Below, piece by piece: positions 42,047 to 49,443 of a stretch of DNA of 64,000 nucleotides. The translations under genes and the position numbers were made by a program. The notes under the pieces are model-generated. The model saw only the letters and a program-made list of their open reading frames with translations. It did no database searches and was not told the DNA's origin. This stretch comes from Actinoallomurus vinaceus (GTDB lineage Bacteria > Actinomycetota > Actinomycetes > Streptosporangiales > Streptosporangiaceae): contig NZ_BAABHK010000020.1 in assembly GCF_039542055.1 (NCBI RefSeq), positions 120,240 through 184,239 of the forward strand. Direction: 5' to 3'. The stretch's first letter is position 1, and each line of letters starts with the position of its first letter.

Positions 42047-42425
42047 TATATGGCGACGCGAGAGGTCAGCGCTATGTAATTAGAGGATAACTTTGCGGCA
42101 TGGCCACTTGCGGACCAAGAACCCAGCCCTGGTCGGCTGGCCAAGAAAACGCTCTTGCATACAAAACCCTGCAGGTCAGGAAAATTTCGTATATCCGGAA
42201 TTTAGTATTTAGTATGGCCGGAAAGTACATGCAGTAGGGCGATCAGGGTCGGCCCGCTGACGATCTGCCGTGCTCCCGCCCATGTGGGGCGGTTGTGGTC
42301 GTCAACGCTCCTTCGGCAGGAACGAGGATCTTGAGTCCAAGCCCGAAACCCAGCACGTCATTTAGGACTATGGCCCTCTCCAGGAGGGCATCGACTTCGC
42401 ATCCGGTGGCGGTCCCCAGGCCGCA
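42047..42425. other. AT-richer non-coding stretch
   Basis: 379 bp with clearly lower GC than its surroundings (for example the segment near 42180-42220) between two minus-strand genes. It probably carries the promoter of the 41.6-42.0 kb gene pair. A short minus-strand open segment near 42290-42400 looks protein-like (ALLERAIVLNDVLGFGLGLK) but has no start or domain and may be a remnant. Confidence 0.4.
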
Positions 42426-42716
42426 TCAGCTCGGGACCATGATGAGCGTCGTGTTCCCGAGGCGTACGCGGTCGCCCTTTTCCAGCCGGAAGGTCGCTCG
42501 CAGTCGGCCGTTGACACGGACACCGCGCAGGGAACCCATGTCCTCGACCCGCCAGCCGGTCTCGTCAGGAACGACCAAGGCGTGCACCGGGCTGGCGTCC
42601 TCGTCGTAGAGCACCAGATCGCAGTCGGAACGCGTGCCGATGACGAAACGGTCGTAGAAGACGGACGTCACCCCGGCGAGTCGTACGGCTATCGCGGGCA
42701 TCTGCTCATTCAACAC
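42426..42716 (-). CDS. FHA domain protein
   Basis: A 96-residue protein consisting almost entirely of one forkhead-associated domain: FVIGTRSDCDLVLYDEDASP, VHALVVPDETGWRVEDMGSL, RGVRVNGRLRATFRLEKGDR and VRLGNTTLIMV. The GxR/S...H...N core for phosphothreonine binding is recognisable (GTRSDCD, SPVHA, VNGR). A stand-alone FHA protein probably docks onto a Ser/Thr kinase substrate. ATG 42701 is an alternative start. Confidence 0.85.
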   Translation of the reverse strand: MLNEQMPAIAVRLAGVTSVFYDRFVIGTRSDCDLVLYDEDASPVHALVVPDETGWRVEDMGSLRGVRVNGRLRATFRLEKGDRVRLGNTTLIMVPS

Positions 42717-42779
42717 ACGTCCGCATCACCGAGGTGGCCGGTGCGGGCAGGCGTCTGATGCTGACCACGTGCGTGCCGA

Positions 42780-43331
42780 TCACCTCGCATCGGGTGTTCC
42801 GACGGCGGCAAGCGCGGTCAGCGAGCGGCTGATGGCCTCCCGGACGGCAGGGTCGGCGATGAGCCCGTCCTGCCCGACATGATTCCGAGAGAGGGGGATG
42901 CGAGCGCAGGCCGCCTCGACGATCAGTGATCCGGCGTAGCCCAGGACGGTACGCAGTGAGTCATGCGCGCCGGCTCCCCCTGTCGGGGCCGCGGAGGAGG
43001 AGACATTGAGCCAGGCCACCGGCTTCCCGTACATCTCACCGCCCCCGATCGTCCAGTCGAGCAGGTTCTTGAACGACCCGGGGAGCGCTCCGGCGTACTC
43101 GGGCGTGCACAACAGCAGCGCGTCCGCCGCACCGATCGCCTCCCGCAGCCCGGCCACCGCAGGTGGCAGCGGGTCGTGGTCGTCGTCGGGATTGAAGTGC
43201 GGCAGGTCGCCCATCCCAGCGAAGGATCGGATGGTCATCGCGGGCGGCGCCACGACGCCGGCGGTGCGCAGGGCGGCGGAGTTCGTCGATCCAGCGCGCA
43301 GGCTGCCGGACACGGTGAGCACGGTGGTCAT
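42780..43331 (-). CDS. NADPH-dependent FMN reductase
   Basis: A 183-residue flavodoxin-like reductase. The N-terminal flavin loop VSGSLRAGSTNSAALRTA, the LLLCTPEYAGALPGSFKNLL segment, DWTIGGGEMYGKPVAWLNVS and the C-terminal helix are standard for the SsuE/ArsH/NQR group. It supplies reduced FMN or reduces quinones/azo compounds. ATG 43331 overlaps (TAATG) the stop of an upstream minus-strand frame that is otherwise overlapped by the SRPBCC gene. Confidence 0.88.
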   Translation of the reverse strand: MTTVLTVSGSLRAGSTNSAALRTAGVVAPPAMTIRSFAGMGDLPHFNPDDDHDPLPPAVAGLREAIGAADALLLCTPEYAGALPGSFKNLLDWTIGGGEMYGKPVAWLNVSSSAAPTGGAGAHDSLRTVLGYAGSLIVEAACARIPLSRNHVGQDGLIADPAVREAISRSLTALAAVGTPDAR

Positions 43332-43561
43332 TACCGGCCCAACCGGACCCGCATCGGCGGCATTCCGCGCGCCACACTCGCGGATTCCACGTAGCGGTGT
43401 CGAAGCCCAGTCTCCCAGCGGCGCACCGGGCCGGCGTCCTCGTTGAAGAGCACCGGATCGCGGTCGATCGACCCGACCTGGGGTGCGCCCAAGTGGCTCG
43501 TCCAGCGGGCGCGGACTAGGTTGATCGCGACCTGTCCGCCCTCCGGAAGGAACCCGGCGCA

Positions 43562-43975
43562 TTGGCGTCCATCCGCCACGAGATCGTGATCGACGCACCT
43601 CCTGAGCACATCTGGGACGTGCTGCGGGACGTCGGCGCCGTCCACGAGCGCCTCCTGCCCGGCCGGGTGGCCGACACCCGACTCGAAGGTGATCAGCGGT
43701 TCCTCACCTTCCCTGACGGACACGTGATCCGCGAGCTGATCGTCGCCATCGACGACGACACGCGCCGCCTGGCCTACTCCGTCGTCGAGGGCGCGCGCCC
43801 GGCCACCGAGCACCACCACGCCTCATTCGAAGTCCGCTCCGAGGGCGACCGGGCGGGTCGGCTGATCTGGACCACCGACGTGCTGCCGCATGCGCTCGAG
43901 ACCGCGATCCGGATTCGGATCGAACGCGGCGCGGTGGAGATGAAGCAGGCGATCGAGGCGGCAGCGCGCGGCTGA
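43562..43975 (+). CDS. SRPBCC-family (polyketide cyclase/START-like) protein
   Basis: A 137-residue helix-grip protein read from TTG 43562, with GGAAGGA upstream. It starts ASIRHEIVIDAPPEHIWDVL and RDVGAVHERLLPGRVADTRL, then RLAYSVVEGARPATEHHHAS, FEVRSEGDRAGRLIWTTDVL and a long C-terminal helix (IRIERGAVEMKQAIEAAARG). The family binds small hydrophobic ligands. The ligand is unknown. It is divergent from the FMN reductase. Confidence 0.85.
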   Translation: MASIRHEIVIDAPPEHIWDVLRDVGAVHERLLPGRVADTRLEGDQRFLTFPDGHVIRELIVAIDDDTRRLAYSVVEGARPATEHHHASFEVRSEGDRAGRLIWTTDVLPHALETAIRIRIERGAVEMKQAIEAAARG

Positions 43976-44026
43976 ACCGTCGAGGCGGACGTAGGCAGCC
44001 CTGTCGGACCGCGTTCGACTGTCGGG

Positions 44027-44320
44027 CTAGAAGTAGCTGTAGCCGAAGCTCCAGCCCAGTGCTTCGATCGCCTCGTCGCTCAACTCCGGGTGGCGCTTGC
44101 GCATCTGCGTCATCGCCATCTCTGTGGCGGAGTCGAGTGTGTGCGTGCTCCAGTCGATCTCGATGGTCATTATCTCGGAGGAGAGCTCCTTGACGTAGGG
44201 CAGCAGCCTCTCAGCCTCGTCACCGAAGATCTCGGCTAGGTGCTCGGGGTCCGCATGCGGAAACGGGCTCCGTCCCACGCTCAGATAGACGATCACAGCG
44301 CGACTCCGGACTTCGTCCAT
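44027..44320 (-). CDS. Small hypothetical protein (97 aa)
   Basis: A 97-residue acidic helical protein from ATG 44320 (VRSRAVIVYLSVGRSPFPHA, DPEHLAEIFGDEAERLLPYV, LSSEIMTIEIDWSTHTLDSA) with an aromatic C-terminus GWSFGYSYF. No known motif. The longer open frame to 44485 runs into repeat sequence and is not supported. It lies at the left border of the decayed island region. Confidence 0.55.
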   Translation of the reverse strand: MDEVRSRAVIVYLSVGRSPFPHADPEHLAEIFGDEAERLLPYVKELSSEIMTIEIDWSTHTLDSATEMAMTQMRKRHPELSDEAIEALGWSFGYSYF

Positions 44321-44454
44321 GCGAGACAGTGTCGTACTGCCGGAGCGACAGCCGCTACGTACGACGGAGATCGCGGTTCGAGTCGGCGCCGTCGATCTGG
44401 CAGCAGGTAACCGCGGTCCGTCCGGGCCACCGATCGCCACAGCCGGAGAGACCC

Positions 44455-44560
44455 GCGGGGTCATCCCCGCTTCCACCTCGACCACTGATCACCGTGCGCC
44501 GTGTGCGGGCCTGGTCCATCCCCGAGTCTGAGCGCCCGCCGGAGGCATGTTGTAAGAGCC
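44455..44560. repeat. Dispersed repeat, copy A
   Basis: About 105 bp that matches 61628-61737 in the same orientation at roughly 75 % identity. It includes CGCC(C)GCCGGAGGCA(T/C)GTTGTAAGAG and a GGTCATCC...TTCCACCTC block. Each copy precedes a small membrane-protein gene, and downstream a second matching block ends in GGGACCGGCGC (about 45005 and 62130). Confidence 0.65.
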
Positions 44561-44703
44561 CCTGTGACCTGGTGAGCGAGGCGGCCTGCCAATCGCCGGG
44601 GGTGACCCGGAGGGCGAACGAAGTGAGTTGACCGACGGCCCTGCGCCCTGGCGTACGGCGACGGCGTTGGGAAAACGATCTGCGACGCAGTACGTTCGGG
44701 GCC

Positions 44704-44883
44704 ATGGCCATGGTCTTCGTCGTCATGCTCCTAGTGGCTGTCTTCGTCGTGGCGGTAGGAGCTGTCTGGTGTCTTGTGGCGTGGGCCGCCATGGGGCCGG
44801 TTCTACGGGCTGTGCGGGGCGCGGACTTGATCTCGTGGCGCTGGGGGCGGCGGAGCGGAGAGTCTTCTTCTACCTCCGCCTAG
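44704..44883 (+). CDS. Small membrane protein (59 aa)
   Basis: ATG 44704 to TAG 44883, 59 residues: one long hydrophobic helix (FVVMLLVAVFVVAVGAVWCL) followed by a basic, Trp/Arg-rich and Ser-rich tail. It lies in the same position relative to the dispersed repeat as the small membrane gene at 61862. No family is recognised. It may be cargo of a decayed integrative element. Confidence 0.45.
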   Translation: MAMVFVVMLLVAVFVVAVGAVWCLVAWAAMGPVLRAVRGADLISWRWGRRSGESSSTSA

Positions 44884-45130
44884 CGGCTAAGCCGACGGTG
44901 ATCGAGGCGGTGCGAGTATCCGATGCTGCGGCGCGGGCCTGACGACGGCGGAGCGGAAGATATACAGCGTGGTCTTCGGATCGTGGGCCGCCCGACCGGC
45001 ACGGCCGAAGGGACCGGCGCCCGGATCAAGATCGAACTGCCCGACGATGGCCGGCTGGTGATGTGCCGGTGGCCTAATGGCCCGCTAATGGCCCGAACGC
45101 CCCCGTCCTTGATCAGGACGGGGGCGTTGT
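44884..45130. other. Remnant sequence before att copy
   Basis: 247 bp with no intact gene. A short frame (RIVGRPTGTAEGTGARIKIE) partly matches a frame at 62085-62140 (RIVRLSRPIDTARGTGAHAA), consistent with homologous decayed element ends. It finishes in a terminator hairpin. Confidence 0.4.
45098..45126 (+). terminator. Rho-independent-like terminator beside att copy
   Basis: Hairpin with 12-bp perfect arms CGCCCCCGTCCT / AGGACGGGGGCG and a 5-nt loop, followed by TTGT on the plus strand. It mirrors the terminator that follows the integrase relic at 47890-47919, both just left of a tRNA-Ala 3' sequence. Confidence 0.7.
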
Positions 45131-45177
45131 GCTGGTGGAGCCACGGGGATTCGAACCCCGGACTTCCTGCTTGCAAA
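45131..45177. repeat. Direct repeat (att core), copy 1: 3' part of tRNA-Ala
   Basis: 47 bp identical to 47925-47971, in direct orientation. It contains 42 nt of the tRNA-Ala 3' half (45136-45177, minus strand) up to the anticodon loop, then diverges. This is the usual attachment core of a tRNA-anticodon-loop integrase, marking one end of an integrated element of about 2.8 kb. Confidence 0.85.
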
Positions 45178-45275
45178 CAACAGATCAAGACCCTTGAAGA
45201 CGTGAGGAAGGTTCTCACCGACAAGCGTCGTGGTTGCACAAAGCGTCGTGGTCGCCATCCGGCCCATGTTCGCAG

Positions 45276-45389
45276 CCTAGTGCAGCGCCGGGTTGATCCT
45301 TCGGGGGTTCATGCGGCTTTGAGTGGGCTGCTGTCGTAGGTCCAGCGGTAGGGCTTGGCGTCGTGTTCGTCGTGGGCCAAGACGAAGGT
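45276..45389 (-). mobile_element. IS630-type transposase 3' end, copy 1
   Basis: 114 bp nearly identical to 46714-46827 and in the same orientation. On the minus strand it encodes the last residues of an IS630-family transposase (DEHDAKPYRWTYD then SPLKAA-stop) plus the outer end CTAGTGCAGCGCC. Upstream coding sequence is missing, so it is a relic. Confidence 0.75.
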
Positions 45390-45509
45390 CGCGCTCGACG
45401 ATGCCGGCGAAGGGAACCTCGCGCCGCTGGGGATCTCAGGGTGTAGCCAGCACCACCCTCAAGACGGAAGCCCGCATGATCGAGCGTCAGGGCGGGGCCG
45501 GGCAGGATC

Positions 45510-46718
45510 GTGCCCGTGAACACTACCTCGAACCGCAAGCGCCGTATCAGCGCTGTCGCAATCCTGGGTCTCGCCGCATCAGTGGCCGCGACCGGCACCG
45601 GACTCGCCGCCACGACCCCGCCGTCCACCGTGCACGCGACCGCCGCCACAGCTGCCGCCGCGCCCACGCGGTCCTTCCAGGGCACGCTCTCCGCGCCGAC
45701 CGGCCCCTACGCCGCCGGCGAGGACGTCATCCACCTCACCGACGCGAGCCGTCCCGACCCGTGGGTGCCGTCATCCGGCCCCCGCCAACTGACCGTCACG
45801 ATGGTCTACCCGGCCGTCCCCGGGACCGGGACTCCGGCCCCTTACATGACCCTCGCCGAGGCAGCCGGATCCATCCAGCACCGGAAGATGCCGGCGAGCT
45901 CCGGCGTCACCCCACAGAACCTTTCCAGCGTCACCACTCACGCCTTCGACGGCGCGCGGCCGCGGCGCGGCAAGTATCCGCTGGTGGTCCTCTCACCCGC
46001 GTACGAGGACCCGCGCATGGTGCTCACCTCGCTCGCGACCGACCTGGCCAGTCACGGCTACGTCGTCGCGCTCGTCGGCCACACCTACGAGGACAGCGGC
46101 GAGACGCTGGCGAACGGCCAGACGCCGCCGTGCGCGATCTGCGATGACCCGGCGCTCGACTTCGACTCCGTCGCCGCCAGCCGTGCGCTGGACGTGTCCT
46201 TCGTGATCGACCGGTTGACGCATGGCAATACCGCGTGGCGCCTGGCACACCTCATCGACAAGCACGAGATCGGCATGGCCGGACACTCCCTCGGCGGAGC
46301 GGCGGCCGCCGCCACGATGATCGCCGACCCGCGAGTACGGGCCGGAGTGAACATGGACGGCACCTTCCACCCGGCCCCGATGCCCGGCCAGATCAACCGG
46401 CCGTTCCTCATGCTGGGTGCGGCCGTCAACCACGCGCCCGGCGGCGACGATTACACCGTGTGGGAGCAGGCCTGGGCCGCCCTCGGCGGCTACAAGAAGT
46501 GGCTGACGGTCGCCGGCGCCGACCACTTCAGCTTCAGCGACCTGGACCTGCTTCTGGAGGAGGCCGGGTTCCCGACGCCGCCCCTCTCCCCGGAACGCGG
46601 GGTGGTGATCACCCGCGAGTACGTGACAGCGTTCTTCGACCAGACGCTGAAGGGGATCCACAGTCCGCTGCTGGACGGCCCCTCGCCGAACAATCCGGAA
46701 GTAGTCTTCCAGTCCTAG
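45510..46718 (+). CDS. Secreted alpha/beta hydrolase (lipase/PAF-acetylhydrolase-like)
   Basis: A 402-residue exported hydrolase with an N-terminal signal (NRKRRISAVAILGLAASVAA) cleaved near GLAATTP. The core shows KYPLVVLSPAYEDPRMVLTS, the nucleophile elbow GMAGHSLGGAAAAATMIADP, an Asp region VNMDGTFHPAPMPGQ and a late VAGADHFSFSDLDLLLEEAG with the catalytic His. It is related to dienelactone-hydrolase/PAF-AH-type esterases. It is flanked by two direct copies of an IS630 end. Its TAG stop coincides with the IS border at 46714-46718, so the natural C-terminus may have been altered. Confidence 0.85.
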   Translation: MPVNTTSNRKRRISAVAILGLAASVAATGTGLAATTPPSTVHATAATAAAAPTRSFQGTLSAPTGPYAAGEDVIHLTDASRPDPWVPSSGPRQLTVTMVYPAVPGTGTPAPYMTLAEAAGSIQHRKMPASSGVTPQNLSSVTTHAFDGARPRRGKYPLVVLSPAYEDPRMVLTSLATDLASHGYVVALVGHTYEDSGETLANGQTPPCAICDDPALDFDSVAASRALDVSFVIDRLTHGNTAWRLAHLIDKHEIGMAGHSLGGAAAAATMIADPRVRAGVNMDGTFHPAPMPGQINRPFLMLGAAVNHAPGGDDYTVWEQAWAALGGYKKWLTVAGADHFSFSDLDLLLEEAGFPTPPLSPERGVVITREYVTAFFDQTLKGIHSPLLDGPSPNNPEVVFQS

Positions 46719-46827
46719 TGCAGCGCCGGGTTGATCCTTCGGGGGTTCATGCGGCTTTGAGTGGGCTGCCGTCGTAGGTCCAGCGGTAGGGCTTGGCGTC
46801 GTGTTCGTCGTAGGCCAAGACAAAGGT
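46714..46827. repeat. IS630 end, copy 2 of 114-bp direct repeat
   Basis: Matches 45276-45389 with a few differences. Both begin CCTAGTGCAGCGCCGGGTTG. IS630 elements insert at TA, in keeping with the CTAG at each border. Confidence 0.75.
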
Positions 46828-47006
46828 GTCGATGGCCGCGGCCAATTCGTCGCGGGAGGCGAACTGGCCGCGGCGTAGTAGACGTCGGGTCAGGGTGGAG
46901 AAGAACAGCTCGACTTGGTTGAGCCGGCTGGCGTGTTTGGGGGTGTGGTGGATGTTGAAGCGGGGACGGGTGGCCAGCCAGGCCTTCGTCTTCTTCGCGA
47001 GCGCGC
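46747..47006 (-). pseudogene. IS630-family transposase, 5'-truncated
   Basis: The minus-strand frame ending at TGA 46747 reads KTKAWLATRPRFNIHHTPKH, ASRLNQVELFFSTLTRRLLR, RGQFASRDELAAAIDTFVLA, YDEHDAKPYRWTYD and SPLKAA. This is the C-terminal third of an IS630 DDE transposase with the HHTPKHAS(W)LNQVE signature, the Trp replaced by Arg. The rest is missing where the sequence meets the integrase relic at about 47003, which suggests the IS inserted into or recombined with that gene. Confidence 0.8.
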
Positions 47007-47870
47007 AAGCTCCGTGACCTCTCAGTGGAAGACGTGGATGGATGGCTGGCGAGCAATACAGATGTTCTAAGCACGCGGTCCCTCAAGCTCCTTCACGGCG
47101 TCCTTAACCGGTCCGTGAAGAACGCCATGCGGCGGGACAAGGTGAAGCGCAACGTCGTGGACCTCTGCGACGTCCCGGAAGGGCGCGCCGGCCGACCCTC
47201 CAAAGCGCTCATGCTCAGCCAGGCCGAAGCGGTCCTGATGGCTGCTCAAGAGGCTCCCATCCGCATGCACGCGTACATCGTGCTCTCTCTGCTCACCGGA
47301 GTCCGCACGGAGGAACTGCGGGAACTCTCGTGGTCGCATGTGGTGGCCTTCGACGAGACCAGGTAGGCGTGGATTCCCGTGGTTGAGGCCGGTTGGGATC
47401 ACGAGCAGTTCGCCATCTACGTCTGGCGCTCCGTGCGCAGGAAAGGCGATACCAAGACCGCTAAGTCCCGCCGCTCCCTTCGACTCGCCGACCGGTGCGT
47501 GGAAGTCCTCGCCACGCTGGCAGTACAACAGGACCGCGACAGGGAAGACGGTGCCAAGGACGGCAAGGGTCTGGTGTTCCGCACCTGGAGCGGCAAGCCG
47601 CTCAGCGCGGGAAACGTTCGGCGCGACTTCCGGAAGGTGCTCACCAAGGCGCGCCTGGTGGCGGAGGACTGGACGCCCAGGGAGTTGCGGCACAGCTTCG
47701 TGTCGCTGCTGTCGGCCCACGACATCCCGATCGAGGACATCTCTCAGCTGGTCGGGCACAGCAACACCGTGGTCACCGAGACCGTCTGCCGGAAGCAGCT
47801 CCACCCCGTCATCCAGGAGGGAGCCACCGCCATGAACCACATCTTCCCCGCCGAGCCGAGGGAGGCTTAG
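47003..47870 (+). pseudogene. Tyrosine recombinase (integrase), truncated, amber-interrupted, catalytic Tyr lost
   Basis: The frame from about 47003 reads KLRDLSVEDVDGWLA (core-binding end), TGVRTEELRELSW with the first catalytic Arg, then an in-frame TAG at 47364-47366, then WIPVVEAGWDHEQFAIYVWR, WTPRELRHSFVSLLS with the HxxR box and QLVGHSNTVVTETVCRKQLH. The usual nucleophile position (VYRxQ in relatives) is Cys (TGC 47787-47789). The N-terminal third is missing where an IS630 relic abuts. It lies 60 bp from tRNA-Ala, its evident att site. It is inactive on three counts. Confidence 0.88.
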
Positions 47871-47889
47871 TCACCCAGTTAGACACTCA

Positions 47890-47919
47890 CGCCCCGTCTC
47901 GCGTCGCCGAGACGGGGCG
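47890..47919 (+). terminator. Integrase terminator
   Basis: 12-bp perfect arms CGCCCCGTCTCG (47890-47901) / CGAGACGGGGCG (47908-47919), 6-nt loop, followed by TTTT on the plus strand. It lies 20 bp after the integrase relic stop. Confidence 0.8.
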
Positions 47920-47924
47920 TTTTG

Positions 47925-47971
47925 GCTGGTGGAGCCACGGGGATTCGAACCCCGGACTTCCTGCTTGCAAA
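47925..47971. repeat. Direct repeat (att core), copy 2, inside intact tRNA-Ala
   Basis: 47 bp identical to 45131-45177. It runs from just outside the tRNA 3' end through the T-arm and variable loop to the anticodon loop. It marks the element border that preserves the functional tRNA gene. Confidence 0.85.
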
Positions 47972-48002
47972 GCAGGCGCTCTGCCAACTGAGCTATGGCC
48001 CC
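47930..48002 (-). tRNA. tRNA-Ala (anticodon TGC)
   Basis: 73 nt on the minus strand. Acceptor stem GGGGCCA / TGGCTCC with discriminator A; D-arm AGCTCAGTTGGCAGAGC; anticodon stem-loop CCTGCTTTGCAAGCAGG with TGC; T-arm CGGGGTTCGAATCCCCG. CCA is not encoded. It carries one copy of the att core of the neighbouring decayed element. Confidence 0.97.
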
Positions 48003-48013
48003 TGGAGATCGGC

Positions 48014-48781
48014 CTACAGCCTACCGGGGGAGGAGGAGTGCCCGCTCGCCATGGTGCCATGTGATCGCCGTGGATCGTCGGGGTCTGGACCCCGGAAACC
48101 CTCGACGAGCACGGGCAGCTCGGCGATGCTGCCGATCACGTGGGTGGCGCCGGCAGCCTCTAGGCGGGTGCGATCGTGGGCGCCGGTGAGGGTGCCGGCG
48201 ACGATGGCGGCGCCGGAACGGCGGCCGCTGCGCATGTCGCTCTCGGTGTCGCCGCAGACGGCGATGTGGCGGACGTCGTCGACCTTCACCTGCATGGCAG
48301 CGGTGAGGATCATGTCGGGGTACGGGCGGCCGCGGCCGCCCGCGTCGGCGGGGCAGAGGAGCAGGTCGGCGCGCTTCCACCAGCCGAGGGTGTCGATGAT
48401 GTGGCCGAGGGTCCGGCTGCTGAAGCCGGTCATCAGGCAGATGCGCACGCCGGATGCGGCCAGGGCGTCGATCGCCGTCTCGGCTCCGGGAATGGGGGCG
48501 AGGCCGACGCGGTCGATGATCGAGTCGTACGCCTGCTCGAACGCGTGGTTGGCCGCCTGGGCGCGGTCCTCGTCGGCGAAGACCTCGCGGAAGATGTCGA
48601 GTTTGGACCTGCCTCGTGCGGCGTGCACGCGGGTCATGGCCCGGTTGTAGGTGTCGGTGCCGGAGACGATGCCCTGGGTGGCCAGCGCCTCGCTGAAGGC
48701 CCGCTCGCCTATCCCGTCGTCTGCGACCGTCGTACCGGCGAGGTCAAGACAGGCGAGCGTGATTCGCGACTCGTCGCCCAC
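48014..48781 (-). CDS. HAD-superfamily phosphonatase-like hydrolase
   Basis: A 255-residue hydrolase with a HAD fold: nucleophile motif ITLACLDLAGTTVADDG (Asp nucleophile, with the AGTT variant typical of phosphonoacetaldehyde-hydrolase-like proteins), motif II RICLMTGFSSRTLGHIIDTL, and motif IV IAVCGDTESDMRSGRRSGAA. A helical cap lies between about residues 25 and 95. The Schiff-base Lys of true PhnX is not obvious. I chose GTG 48781; the longer frame to 48907 covers the next gene. It may act on phosphonates or sugar phosphates. Confidence 0.85.
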   Translation of the reverse strand: MGDESRITLACLDLAGTTVADDGIGERAFSEALATQGIVSGTDTYNRAMTRVHAARGRSKLDIFREVFADEDRAQAANHAFEQAYDSIIDRVGLAPIPGAETAIDALAASGVRICLMTGFSSRTLGHIIDTLGWWKRADLLLCPADAGGRGRPYPDMILTAAMQVKVDDVRHIAVCGDTESDMRSGRRSGAAIVAGTLTGAHDRTRLEAAGATHVIGSIAELPVLVEGFRGPDPDDPRRSHGTMASGHSSSPGRL

Positions 48782-48824
48782 GCCCGCCCCCCGCTTTACC
48801 TCGCCGGCACGTTGCAAACATCTC

Positions 48825-48944
48825 TCAGCTGTCGGACGACGTCGCCTCGGTCCACAGGTCCAGCTCGGCCCGGTCCTGCTGAAGCCGGCGCCAAACCGCG
48901 AAACCACCGAGGGCGACCAGCGCGAGAACGATGAGCTTCTTCAC
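48825..48944 (-). CDS. DLW-39 family protein (39 aa)
   Basis: GTG 48944 to TGA 48825 gives exactly 39 residues: VKKLIVLALVALGGFAVWRR, one membrane helix, then ELDLWTEATSSDS, with the diagnostic Asp-Leu-Trp. This is the tiny actinobacterial DLW-39 family usually found next to the tRNA-Ile/tRNA-Ala genes downstream of gyrA. The tRNA-Ala at 48.0 kb keeps that neighbourhood. Function is unknown. Confidence 0.9.
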   Translation of the reverse strand: MKKLIVLALVALGGFAVWRRLQQDRAELDLWTEATSSDS

Positions 48945-49443
48945 GATGGGAACCCCTTCAAACCTCGACTAGCACTGCCCTCGCAGCCTAGCAACCGCCC
49001 AGATGGCTCGCGCCGCTTCCCCCAGCGCGTCATCGATCATCTGGTACGTCATGATCCCGCACCCGGTCTCCCGTGCATGACGGGACCTTCGGGTTCCCTC
49101 CGGGCGCTCGGACGTGCGGCCCGTAGGCCGGCTTCGGGGCTCCTCCGGCCCGGGTTCGGGAATCCGTCCCGGCTCGGGTGCCGGCTCCACCGGTAGCGCC
49201 GCGCGGGCGGTGAGCACCTGCCCGATAAAGAAGTAGTAGAAGAGGATGACGCGCCCCCTCTCTGTCCGCTCAAGCCACCGCCCGGCACGCGGCTCGCGGC
49301 AACGCGAGGGCGGCCTCCCTGGCGACCACCCGGGTACGCCCGCGCCGGTTCCCACGGCGGGTCGCGGATCATCTGGATTGCGCGGTTGTTCGGCGTCACA
49401 CCGGGCATTTGGTGCAGAATCCCGATATCCCGTGGAGGAGAAC
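48945..49443. other. Intergenic region without a convincing gene
   Basis: About 500 bp between DLW-39 (minus) and GH25 lysozyme (plus). A minus-strand open frame contains a membrane-like FYYFFIGQVLTARAALP followed by a Pro/Glu-rich stretch (PEPAPEPGRIPEPGPEEP-like), but it has no start codon with a Shine-Dalgarno. No tRNA is seen here. Confidence 0.4.

Noticed and set aside
45133..45190. A second functional tRNA-Ala
   Set aside because: Only the 3' 42 nt are present; the sequence diverges right after the anticodon loop, so it is an att fragment.
47930..48002. Plus-strand protein motif GGATGIRTPDFLLAKQALCQ
   Set aside because: This is the well-known artefact of translating the complement of a tRNA gene (here tRNA-Ala).
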